Of a DNA stretch of 64,000 nt, positions 55,265 to 63,145 are shown one piece after another. The translations under genes were made by a program, and so were the position numbers. This DNA is from Streptomyces sp. NBC_01476. Lineage in GTDB: Bacteria; Actinomycetota; Actinomycetes; Streptomycetales; Streptomycetaceae. The DNA is taken from positions 5,028,001-5,092,000 of the forward strand of contig NZ_CP109446.1 in the NCBI RefSeq assembly GCF_036227265.1, given 5' to 3'. The notes under the pieces are model-generated. The model made no database searches. It worked only from the letters and a program-made list of their open reading frames with translations, and was not told the DNA's origin. Positions within the stretch are counted from its first letter, which is position 1. Each line of letters starts with the position of its first letter.

Positions 55265-56857
55265 GTGGCATCAGCGACCCCGCCCGCTCCCGACCACACC
55301 CCGGACGTCGTCCTCGTGGTCGACTTCGGCGCGCAATACGCCCAGCTCATCGCCCGCCGCGTCCGCGAGGCCCGGGTGTACAGCGAGATCGTGCCCTCGA
55401 CCATGCCGGTCGCGCAGATGCTCGCCAAGCAGCCCAAGGCGATCATCCTCTCCGGCGGCCCCTCGTCGGTCTACGCCGAGGGCGCGCCGAGCCTCGACCG
55501 CGAGCTCTTCGAGGCCGGGGTGCCGGTCTTCGGCATGTGCTACGGCTTCCAGTTGATGGCCACCACCCTCGGCGGCACCGTCGACAACACCGGCGCCCGC
55601 GAGTACGGCCGTACCGCACTCGCCGTCTCCAAGCCCGGCTCGACGCTCTTCGAGGGCACCCCGGCCGACCAGTCGGTGTGGATGTCGCACGGCGACGCCT
55701 GCTCGGCGGCGCCCGAGGGCTTCACCGTCACCGCGTCCACCGACGTGGTCCCGGTCGCCGCCTTCGAGAACGACGCGCTGCGGCTCTACGGCGTCCAGTA
55801 CCACCCCGAGGTGCTGCACACCACGCACGGCCAGCAGATCCTGGAGCACTTCCTCTACCGCGGCGCCGGCATCTCGCCGGAGTGGACCACCAGCAATGTG
55901 GTGGACGAGCAGATCGCGCTCATCCGCGAGCAGGTCGGCAGCAGCCGGGCGATCTGCGGGCTGTCCGGCGGGGTGGACTCCGCGGTCGCCGCCGCCCTGG
56001 TGCAAAAGGCCATCGGGTCGCAGCTGACCTGCGTGTACGTCGACCACGGGCTGATGCGCAAGGGCGAGACCGAGCAGGTCGAGAAGGACTTCGTGGCCGC
56101 CACCGGCGTCCAGCTGAAGGTCGTCGACGCCTCCGAGCGGTTCCTGGCCGCGCTGGCGGGTGTCTCCGACCCGGAGCAGAAGCGGAAGATCATCGGCCGG
56201 GAGTTCATCCGGGTCTTCGAGCAGGCGCAGGCCGAGATCGTGGCCGAGGCACCGGGCGACCACCCGGTGGAGTTCCTGGTGCAGGGCACCCTCTACCCCG
56301 ACGTGGTGGAGTCCGGCGGCGGCACCGGCACCGCCAACATCAAGTCGCACCACAACGTCGGCGGGCTCCCCGAGGACCTGCAGTTCCAGCTGGTCGAACC
56401 GCTGCGCAAGCTCTTCAAGGACGAGGTCCGGATGGTCGGACAGGAACTCGGCCTGCCCGACGAGATCGTCCAGCGGCAGCCGTTCCCCGGCCCCGGCCTC
56501 GGCATCCGGATCGTCGGCGAGGTCACCCGCGAACGGCTCGACCTGCTGCGGGAGGCCGACGCCATCGCCCGCGAGGAACTCACCGCGGCCGGCCTCGACC
56601 GGGAGATCTGGCAGTGCCCGGTGGTGCTGCTCGCCGACGTCCGCTCGGTCGGTGTCCAGGGCGACGGCCGCACCTACGGCCACCCGGTCGTGCTGCGTCC
56701 GGTCTCCTCCGAGGACGCCATGACCGCCGACTGGTCCCGGCTCCCCTACGACGTACTCGCCAAGATCTCCACCCGGATCACCAACGAGGTCAAGGACGTC
56801 AACCGGGTCGTGCTGGACGTCACCAGCAAGCCGCCGGGCACCATCGAGTGGGAGTAA
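55265..56857 (+). CDS. guaA: GMP synthase (glutamine-hydrolysing)
   Basis: 530 aa, GTG start. The N-terminal glutaminase has Cys92 in VFGMCYGFQLMATTL and His/Glu in YHPEVLHT. The ATP pyrophosphatase domain has the PP-loop GLSGGVDSAVAAALV. The C-terminal dimerisation domain ends TSKPPGTIEWE. It aminates XMP to GMP and completes the pathway begun by guaB in this window. Confidence 0.98.
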   Translation: MASATPPAPDHTPDVVLVVDFGAQYAQLIARRVREARVYSEIVPSTMPVAQMLAKQPKAIILSGGPSSVYAEGAPSLDRELFEAGVPVFGMCYGFQLMATTLGGTVDNTGAREYGRTALAVSKPGSTLFEGTPADQSVWMSHGDACSAAPEGFTVTASTDVVPVAAFENDALRLYGVQYHPEVLHTTHGQQILEHFLYRGAGISPEWTTSNVVDEQIALIREQVGSSRAICGLSGGVDSAVAAALVQKAIGSQLTCVYVDHGLMRKGETEQVEKDFVAATGVQLKVVDASERFLAALAGVSDPEQKRKIIGREFIRVFEQAQAEIVAEAPGDHPVEFLVQGTLYPDVVESGGGTGTANIKSHHNVGGLPEDLQFQLVEPLRKLFKDEVRMVGQELGLPDEIVQRQPFPGPGLGIRIVGEVTRERLDLLREADAIAREELTAAGLDREIWQCPVVLLADVRSVGVQGDGRTYGHPVVLRPVSSEDAMTADWSRLPYDVLAKISTRITNEVKDVNRVVLDVTSKPPGTIEWE

Positions 56858-56973
56858 CCCGCCGCTTCTGCGTTGAACCACAGCCCGCAGGTGTACGTAT
56901 AGCCCGATGAACGCGGCCGTCCGGAACCATCGCTGCCACCCGGCGGCGCGGACGGCGGGAGAGGCGGGAGACG

Positions 56974-57537
56974 ATGCTTGAGGTGTGGCGGGAAACCGCT
57001 CGTCGCTACGCACTGCTGCCGTTGCGGATTTTCCTCGGGGTCACCTTCACGTACGCCGGGATCGACAAGCTCACCAGCGACACCTTCTTCACCGACTCGG
57101 CCAACGGCTCGCTGCTGCAGATCCTGCACGGCGCCAAGGGCGGCGCGGCGATCCCGGGGATGGTCGACCTGGCGCTCAAGGCGCCGCACGGTTTCGGGTA
57201 CGCCATAGCGATCGGTGAGCTGGCGGTCGGCCTCGGCACCCTGTTCGGGCTGCTCGGCCGGGTGGCGGCGCTCGGCGGGGCGCTGATCTCGCTCAGCCTG
57301 TGGCTGACGGTCAGCTGGCCCACCACGCCGTACTACTACGGCAACGACCTGATGTATCTGATGGGCTGGCTGCCGCTGGTGCTGGCCGGCACGCCCTACC
57401 TGTCGCTCGACGCGCTCCTCAAGCAGCGCCGCACGGCGGCAGGGGCGGCGCGGCCGGTGGGCAGCACCACGGTGGACGGCCCGGCTACGGGCGTTTCCGG
57501 GCCGATCGACCCCGTACGCTCCGAACACCCTGCGTGA
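56974..57537 (+). CDS. DoxX-family membrane protein
   Basis: 187 aa, ATG after GGGAGACG. Four transmembrane segments are visible: LLPLRIFLGVTFTYAGIDKL, YAIAIGELAVGLGTLFGLLG, VAALGGALISLSLWLTVSWP and LMYLMGWLPLVLAGTPYLSL. FTYAGIDKL near residue 25 and the second-helix Glu match DoxX/TQO small-subunit proteins. Roles proposed for the family include redox or thiosulfate metabolism. Its C-terminal 40 residues are polar. Its 3' end overlaps the convergent gene at 57485-57706 by 53 bases. Confidence 0.9.
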   Translation: MLEVWRETARRYALLPLRIFLGVTFTYAGIDKLTSDTFFTDSANGSLLQILHGAKGGAAIPGMVDLALKAPHGFGYAIAIGELAVGLGTLFGLLGRVAALGGALISLSLWLTVSWPTTPYYYGNDLMYLMGWLPLVLAGTPYLSLDALLKQRRTAAGAARPVGSTTVDGPATGVSGPIDPVRSEHPA

Positions 57538-57706
57538 CGATCGCGGTCAGCAGCACGGCGACGAATCCGCTGCCCGCCAGCTGGGCCGAGGCGTCCGGGT
57601 CGGACAGGTCCCAGACCCCGCAGGCGTCCAGCACGAACGCCGTGGTGATGGTGAGCAGGACCAGGCCCATCACCAGGGCGGCGGGTTCGAAGCGGTGCCG
57701 TCTCAC
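57485..57706 (-). CDS. Small two-helix membrane protein coupled to the PspC gene
   Basis: 73 aa from GTG 57706, whose bases overlap the stop of the upstream PspC gene (GTGA). It reads VRRHRFEPAALVMGLVLLTI, TTAFVLDACGVWDLSDPDAS and AGSGFVAVLLTAIVTQGVRS: two transmembrane helices with a short outer loop and basic ends. Its coupling and end-to-end fit suggest one operon with the PspC protein. Function unknown. Confidence 0.8.
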   Translation of the reverse strand: MRRHRFEPAALVMGLVLLTITTAFVLDACGVWDLSDPDASAQLAGSGFVAVLLTAIVTQGVRSVRGRSARKRP

Positions 57707-59016
57707 CGGACCACCTTCAGCCGGCCGACGCCCACCCGGACCTGGAGGTCGACGGTACCGGTGGAGAGCCGGCCGGGTGGCGGGGCGTACTCCGCCTGTC
57801 CGCGCTGGTGGGTCTTGACGTCCACTCCGTCGTTGGTCCTTCCGGGCAGGACGACCTCGCCCAGGCCCATCGTGTAGTCGAGGTGCACGGTGGCGCCCCG
57901 GGGCAGCCGGACCACGGCCTGCCCGGCGCCCACGTTCAGGCGGACCGAGACCGTGCCGCCGTCCAGCGCCAGCGAGCGCAGGTCCAGCGTGCCGACGCCG
58001 GCGTCCCGGTCGTAGGTCCGCTGTACGGTGCCTGCGGTCAGCGGGCGCCAGGTGACGCCGTGCCCCTGGTCGGGCAGCGCCGCCGAGGTGATCAGACCGC
58101 CGGTGAGCAGCAGCGACCAGAAGACCATGCCGAAGCGGGGACGCCCGGCGAAGCTCGCCAGCAGGAAACCGAAGGCGTAGACGCCCAGCGCCGAGGCGAG
58201 ACCGATCTCCACGCTGGTGCCGTACGGCTGGTACGGCCAGGAGACCCCGACACCGACGGCCCCCGCGGCCAGCGCCAGCAGCCACACGCCGAAGCCGAAC
58301 CAGCGCGAGCCCTTCTCCCGGCGGACCGACTTCTTCCGCAGCCGCCAGGCCGCCTTGTCCTCCGCGCCGTATGGCCCGTCGTCCGGCCCCCACAGGTAGC
58401 CCTCCTTCGCCAGCGGCTCCCGCCACCAGGAGGGCGAACCGCCCGGTCCGGGCGGCGCCTGTACGGCCGGGGGCGCGTCGGCCACCGCGCTCGCCATCTC
58501 CGGCGAGACCGCCTCCGGGACCCGGCCGCGCTGCTGCGACCAGTAGACGGCGCCGGCCGTCGCGGCGATCAGCAGCAGGGAGAACGCCTGGTTGGCGCCG
58601 TTGCCGATCATCGAGGCGTACAGGCCGCAGCCGACCAGCGCCATCAGTACGGCGGTCAGCGGGGCCCCCTCGATCCGGCCGGAGAGCAGCCGGTGCGCCT
58701 CGCTCTCGGAGTCGCCCTCCTGCGGGATGACCAGCCAGCCCATGCCGTAGATGATCAGACCGATGCCGCCGGTCAGCGAGAGGACGACCAGCACGATGCG
58801 GAAGATGACCGGGTCCACGCCGAAGTAGCGGCCCGCGCCCGCGCACACACCGGCGAAGATCTTCTGCTCGTCGCGGCCTCTGGCGAGCCTGCGCTTCTCC
58901 GGGGAACCCGGGGATTCCGGCGTCTCCGCGGAGCCCGGTGTCTCGGCGGAGCCCGGGGCTGCCGCGGACTCCGGGGCAGCCCCGGGCTCTTCCGGGGGTG
59001 CGGGCTGGTCCGTCAT
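57703..59016 (-). CDS. PspC-domain membrane protein with LiaF-like C-terminus
   Basis: 437 aa from ATG 59016 (MTDQPAPPEEPGAAPES). A disordered start rich in Pro, Glu and Ser precedes a PspC domain at about 48-110 (KIFAGVCAGAGRYFGVDPVI, IIYGMGWLVIPQEGD). Further transmembrane helices and a C-terminal beta-rich domain follow (GTLDLRSLALDGGTVSVRLN, GLGEVVLPGRTNDGVDVKTH), which resembles LiaF/DUF2154 folds. Such proteins monitor envelope stress and hold a partner kinase in check. It is divergent from a PspC-containing sensor kinase 164 bases away. TAGGTGCC before the ATG hints at a leaderless transcript. Confidence 0.88.
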   Translation of the reverse strand: MTDQPAPPEEPGAAPESAAAPGSAETPGSAETPESPGSPEKRRLARGRDEQKIFAGVCAGAGRYFGVDPVIFRIVLVVLSLTGGIGLIIYGMGWLVIPQEGDSESEAHRLLSGRIEGAPLTAVLMALVGCGLYASMIGNGANQAFSLLLIAATAGAVYWSQQRGRVPEAVSPEMASAVADAPPAVQAPPGPGGSPSWWREPLAKEGYLWGPDDGPYGAEDKAAWRLRKKSVRREKGSRWFGFGVWLLALAAGAVGVGVSWPYQPYGTSVEIGLASALGVYAFGFLLASFAGRPRFGMVFWSLLLTGGLITSAALPDQGHGVTWRPLTAGTVQRTYDRDAGVGTLDLRSLALDGGTVSVRLNVGAGQAVVRLPRGATVHLDYTMGLGEVVLPGRTNDGVDVKTHQRGQAEYAPPPGRLSTGTVDLQVRVGVGRLKVVR

Positions 59017-59180
59017 GGCACCTATGGTGGCGGAGCCGCGCCGCCACCGGCACCCGGCCCGACCCTGGTACGTCCCTGATCCGTCCCCTGGGGGCTGCCG
59101 GGGCTTTCCGGGCGGTGCGGCCGGAATCCGGGGGGAGAACCCTGATACCCATGGTGCGGCCACTGTGTGACGATCGGGGT

Positions 59181-60491
59181 ATGTCAGCGAGCAGCCCGCC
59201 CACCGGCGCGCGTACCGGTGCGCCCCCGGGGCCCACGGGGGCGTCCTTCCTGTCCGCGCCCGACCCCGGGGAAGCCGGTGCGCGCAAGCTCTACCGCAGC
59301 TCCGAGGGCCGGATGGTCGGCGGGGTGGCCCGCGGGCTCGCCGGGCACCTGGGCCTGCCGGTGCTGTGGGTGCGGGTCTTCTTCCTGGTCGTGGCGCTCT
59401 TCAACGGCATCGGGCTGCTGCTCTACGCGGTCTTCTGGTTCTTCGTACCGCTCGGGGTCGGCGGCGTCGCGGAGGCCAAGGAGCCCCGCGACGCCCGTTC
59501 CTGGCTGGCCGGCAAGCGCCCGGACAAGGGCCAGATCATCGCGCTGATCGGCCTCGCGGCCGGCACCGGCATCCTGGTGGACAACCTCAACCTCGGTGCC
59601 GCGAACCGGGCGGTCTGGCCGCTGCTGGTGATCGCGCTCGGCGTCGCGCTGGTCTGGCGGCAGGCCGACAACGCGCGCAGGGCCCGCTGGGTGGAGATGA
59701 GCCACGGCAAGCGGTTCTGGCCGCTGGCCCGGGCGGCGGCCGGGGTGGGGCTGGTCATCGCCGGCGTCACCGGCTTCATCGTGGTGCGTGGCTCCGGCAG
59801 CCACCTCGGCGGCATCCTGCAGGCCGCGCTCGCCGTCCTGGTCGGGGTGGCGCTGATCGCCGGCCCGTACCTGGTACGGATCACCCAGGACCTGTCCGCC
59901 GAGCGCCTGATGCGGATACGGGCCCAGGAGCGGGCCGAGGTCGCCGCCCATGTGCACGACTCGGTGCTGCACACGCTGACCCTGATCCAGCGGCACGCCG
60001 AGGACCCCCGCGAGGTGGCCCGGCTGGCCCGTGCCCAGGAACGCGAACTGCGGGCCTGGCTCTACCGCCCGGAGGGCACCGGCCGTGACGACGAGCCGAC
60101 CACGCTCGCCGACGCGGTACGGGCGGCCGCCGCCGAGGTGGAGGACGCGCACGGGGTCCCGGTCGAGGTGGTCTGCGTCGGTGACTGCCCGCTCGACGAG
60201 CGGCTGGTGGCGCAGATGCAGGCCGCGCGCGAAGCCATGGTGAACGCGGCCAAGTACGGTGGGGACGGCGCGGTCCAGGTCTACGCGGAGGTCGAGAAGC
60301 AACGGGTCTTCGTGTCCGTACGCGACCACGGGCCCGGATTCGACCTCGACGCGGTGCCCGGCGACCGGATGGGCGTACGGGAGTCGATCATCGGGCGGAT
60401 GCAGCGCAACGGTGGGCTGGCGAGGCTGCGGCCCGCGCCGGGCGGGGGGACGGAAGTGGAGCTGGAGATGGAGAGGGTGGCGGCGGCATGA
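59181..60491 (+). CDS. PspC-domain sensor histidine kinase (DesK/LiaS type)
   Basis: 436 aa from ATG 59181. A PspC domain lies at about 35-100 (RKLYRSSEGRMVGGVARGLA, GLPVLWVRVFFLVVALFNGI). More helices follow (IIALIGLAAGTGILVDNLNL; AGVGLVIAGVTGFIVVRGSG; AALAVLVGVALIAGPYLVRI). The HisKA_3 box HVHDSVLHTLTLIQRHAED has His259. The HATPase domain shows AAREAMVNAAKYGG (N box) and VRDHGPGFDLDAVPGDRMGV (G1). The response-regulator gene overlaps its stop. With the divergent PspC/LiaF-like gene it forms an envelope-stress module. Confidence 0.93.
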   Translation: MSASSPPTGARTGAPPGPTGASFLSAPDPGEAGARKLYRSSEGRMVGGVARGLAGHLGLPVLWVRVFFLVVALFNGIGLLLYAVFWFFVPLGVGGVAEAKEPRDARSWLAGKRPDKGQIIALIGLAAGTGILVDNLNLGAANRAVWPLLVIALGVALVWRQADNARRARWVEMSHGKRFWPLARAAAGVGLVIAGVTGFIVVRGSGSHLGGILQAALAVLVGVALIAGPYLVRITQDLSAERLMRIRAQERAEVAAHVHDSVLHTLTLIQRHAEDPREVARLARAQERELRAWLYRPEGTGRDDEPTTLADAVRAAAAEVEDAHGVPVEVVCVGDCPLDERLVAQMQAAREAMVNAAKYGGDGAVQVYAEVEKQRVFVSVRDHGPGFDLDAVPGDRMGVRESIIGRMQRNGGLARLRPAPGGGTEVELEMERVAAA

Positions 60492-61219
60492 GTGCTGTTT
60501 CTGACACGCCTTCCGCGGGCGGCGACGCCGCGCGGGACGGGGGAGCCGAGGACGCCGGGCGGCGGGTGCGGGTGGTGCTGGTGGACGACCACCGCATGTT
60601 CCGTACCGGGGTCCAGGCGGAGATCGGCGCGACCGCGGAGACCGGGGTGGAGGTCGTCGGCGAGGCGGCCGACGTGGACCAGGCGGTGTCGGTGGTCGCG
60701 GCCACCCGGCCGGAGGTCGTCCTGCTCGACGTGCATCTGCCCGGCGGTGGCGGGGTGGAGGTGCTGCGGCGGTCGGCGGCCTTGATGGCGGACCCGGAGA
60801 ACCCGGTGCGGTTCCTGGCCCTGTCGGTCTCCGACGCGGCCGAGGACGTGATCGGCGTCATCCGCGGGGGTGCCCGGGGCTATGTCACCAAGACCATCAC
60901 CGGGCCCGACCTGGTCAGTTCGATCTTCCGGGTACGGGACGGCGACGCGGTCTTCTCCCCCCGGCTGGCCGGATTCGTGCTGGACGCCTTCGCGTCGACC
61001 GACGCGCCCCCGGTGGACGAGGACCTGGACCGGCTGACCCAGCGCGAGCGCGAGGTGCTGCGGCTGATCGCCCGTGGTTACGCGTACAAGGAGATCGCCA
61101 AGCAGCTGTTCATCTCGGTCAAGACGGTCGAGTCCCATGTGTCGGCGGTGCTGCGGAAGCTGCAGCTCTCCAACCGGCACGAGCTCACCCGCTGGGCGAC
61201 GGCCCGCCGCCTGGTCTGA
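60488..61219 (+). CDS. NarL/LuxR-family response regulator
   Basis: 243 aa, ATG overlapping the kinase stop (ATGA). The receiver has RVRVVLVDDHRMFRTGVQAE, acceptor Asp81 in EVVLLDVHLPGGG and Lys in RGYVTKTIT. The C-terminal helix-turn-helix is LTQREREVLRLIARGYAYKE, IAKQLFISVKTVESHVSAVL. An N-terminal extension of about 25 Ala/Gly/Asp residues precedes the receiver. It is the cognate partner of the kinase; targets are unknown but could include the divergent PspC operon. Confidence 0.95.
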   Translation: MSAVSDTPSAGGDAARDGGAEDAGRRVRVVLVDDHRMFRTGVQAEIGATAETGVEVVGEAADVDQAVSVVAATRPEVVLLDVHLPGGGGVEVLRRSAALMADPENPVRFLALSVSDAAEDVIGVIRGGARGYVTKTITGPDLVSSIFRVRDGDAVFSPRLAGFVLDAFASTDAPPVDEDLDRLTQREREVLRLIARGYAYKEIAKQLFISVKTVESHVSAVLRKLQLSNRHELTRWATARRLV

Positions 61220-61240
61220 GCGGCGGGTCCTGCCGGGCGG

Positions 61241-61552
61241 CTACTGCTCCTCGTCGGGCCACAGCATCGTGTAGTTGGGGACGCGGACCGCCCGCTGCTC
61301 GACGGGGGTGTCCAGCGACTCCATCCGCGCGCCTTCCGGCACGGCGGCGTGCCCCAGGTGGATGCCCACCAGGCAGTCCCCGCACCAGAACGCCGCGTAT
61401 CCGGTCCGCTGCTCGGGCCGGCCAGTGAACAGCAGACGCAGCTCGTCCGCGCCGCAGTTCGGACACTCGGTGTGGGCGGGCCCCGGCAGCGCCTTGCAGT
61501 GCTGCTCGTACGCCGTCACCCACGCCGCCCAACTGGCCGTCAGGGCTTGCAT
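61241..61552 (-). CDS. Zinc-ribbon protein, 103 aa
   Basis: MQALTASWAAWVTAYEQHCK, then TECPNCGADELRLLFTGRPE and AAFWCGDCLVGIHLGH: two CxxC knuckles separated by about 24 residues form a zinc ribbon. The C-terminus is RAVRVPNYTMLWPDEEQ. It has no membrane segment. The role is unknown; the ribbon suggests nucleic-acid or protein binding. It converges with the response-regulator gene. The following gap (61553-61898, 346 bp) shows only a short GGAGTTGC direct repeat near 61776. Confidence 0.8.
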   Translation of the reverse strand: MQALTASWAAWVTAYEQHCKALPGPAHTECPNCGADELRLLFTGRPEQRTGYAAFWCGDCLVGIHLGHAAVPEGARMESLDTPVEQRAVRVPNYTMLWPDEEQ

Positions 61553-61898
61553 CTCCGACCTCCTGTCGGTTACCGCTTCCCTATTCCTTCTGCCTTCCCC
61601 GAACGACAGCCGACCCTACGCCGCTCCCCCCGCCTTCCGCCGCCCCCTCACCCGAACCGTGACCTGACCCGCCGGCGTCGGGCACGCGTCCGCTGCGGGT
61701 TGCGTCGGGGCGGGCCGTCGGTTCGCGGGTCCGCGTCAAGTCTTTCCAGCCGGCCTTCGGGGCCGCGGAGTTGCGGAGTTGCGTATTCCGCGGGAAAGGC
61801 CGGGAGCGAGGGTGGACAATTCCCGGCGGAATTTGGCACGGTGAGACGCGTCGGGCCGCCGGTCGAGCCGGCGGCCGTGTCCGTGACGGGGGAATCGC

Positions 61899-62813
61899 AT
61901 GACCATGACGCCGGAGATCGCGGCTTTCCACACCGCGCAGAGTGTCGCGTCCGACCCGGGTGAGATGGCCGGTCTCTATGACGGACTGCCCACTGATGTG
62001 CGGGAGTTGGCGCGGGTGGTACGGGGTCTGACGGTCCACCGGGTGGAGGAGCGGCTGCTGGACATCACGCACCCGGTCGACCGGCTGCACGACGACGCCG
62101 AGACCCGGTACGTGGACGACATCCTGCGGCTGATCGTGGCACGCGACGACGCGCCGCTGGTGCGGCGGCGGGCCTATGCCGATCAATTCGTCGGGATCTG
62201 CCGGGATTTCGCGCTGCTGCACGTATCGATGCTGCGGCATGCCGGAATTCCGGCCAGGATGCGGTGCGGGTTCGCCGATTACTGGGGGATGGACGGATTC
62301 CACTTCGACCATGTGGTCACCGAATACTGGGACGACACGCGCGGCTGGCTGCTGGCCGACGCCCAGTTGGGCACCGCGGAGTTCGCCGACCGGTTTCCCG
62401 GTGTCGACTTCGACCCGATGGACGTCCCCCGGGACCGCTTCCTCGTGGCCGGCTCCGCGTGGCAGGCGATCCGGGCCGGGACGGCGGACCCGGAGACCTT
62501 CGGCCTGCCCTTCGAGGACGGCTCGATGGTGGGCGAGTTCTTCGTGATGGGGAGCGTCCGGCTGGACCTGTCGGCGCTCAACAAGGTCGAGACGCTGCAG
62601 TGGGACATCTGGGGCGGGGGCCCGGGCCCCGGCGAGGAGCCCACGGAGCAGGACCGCGAACTCTTCGACCGGGTCGCCCTGGTCACCGGCGGCGACCAGG
62701 TCGCCCACGAGCAGGCCCGCCGGCTCTTCGCCGAACACGACGCCCTGCGCACGCCACCGACCGTCCTCTCCCTGACCCCCTTCAACGGCCCCCGCGAGGT
62801 CACCTTGCGCTGA
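61899..62813 (+). CDS. Transglutaminase-like protein
   Basis: 304 aa. The core has Cys101 in FVGICRDFALLHVSMLRHAG, IPARMRCGFADYWGMDGFHF, the His in FDHVVTEYWDDTRGW and the Asp in LLADAQLG: the Cys-His-Asp triad of the transglutaminase/protease superfamily. There is no signal peptide, so it acts in the cytoplasm. The C-terminal 120 residues (SMVGEFFVMGSVRLDLSALN) are specific to a family common in streptomycetes. Substrate unknown. Confidence 0.85.
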   Translation: MTMTPEIAAFHTAQSVASDPGEMAGLYDGLPTDVRELARVVRGLTVHRVEERLLDITHPVDRLHDDAETRYVDDILRLIVARDDAPLVRRRAYADQFVGICRDFALLHVSMLRHAGIPARMRCGFADYWGMDGFHFDHVVTEYWDDTRGWLLADAQLGTAEFADRFPGVDFDPMDVPRDRFLVAGSAWQAIRAGTADPETFGLPFEDGSMVGEFFVMGSVRLDLSALNKVETLQWDIWGGGPGPGEEPTEQDRELFDRVALVTGGDQVAHEQARRLFAEHDALRTPPTVLSLTPFNGPREVTLR

Positions 62814-62840
62814 AGCAATCCCCGGGCCGCTGGGGGCCGG

Positions 62841-63023
62841 TCAGAAGCCGGGGCCGCCGATCGGGGGAATCGGCGGCGACGGGCGGTAGTGGTCGACGAT
62901 CGCCGCGTCCGGGTTGAACCGGCCGCCGCGGTGGGCGTCCGGGTGGGTGTACTTCGCCAGGCGCCGCCGCCCCGACAGGGTGTCCCTGGCGAAGGTGATG
63001 GTGCGGCCGAGCAGCTTCTTCAT
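62841..63023 (-). CDS. Small basic hypothetical protein, 60 aa
   Basis: ATG 63023 after GGGGG, reading MKKLLGRTITFARDTLSGRR, RLAKYTHPDAHRGGRFNPDA, then a Pro-rich end (SPPIPPIGGPGF). The first half is a basic amphipathic helix. There is no known domain. The codon bias and Shine-Dalgarno site make translation likely. Confidence 0.6.
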   Translation of the reverse strand: MKKLLGRTITFARDTLSGRRRLAKYTHPDAHRGGRFNPDAAIVDHYRPSPPIPPIGGPGF

Positions 63024-63145
63024 GGCTGAACCCCCGTGGTCCGTAACGGATTTCCTGCCCGTATGGTGCGCTGCCCGGGTCCCGCGTACACCTCTTCTGA
63101 GCGAAACCTGAGCAAACGCGGGCCCGGAGAGACGCCGTCGCCGCG

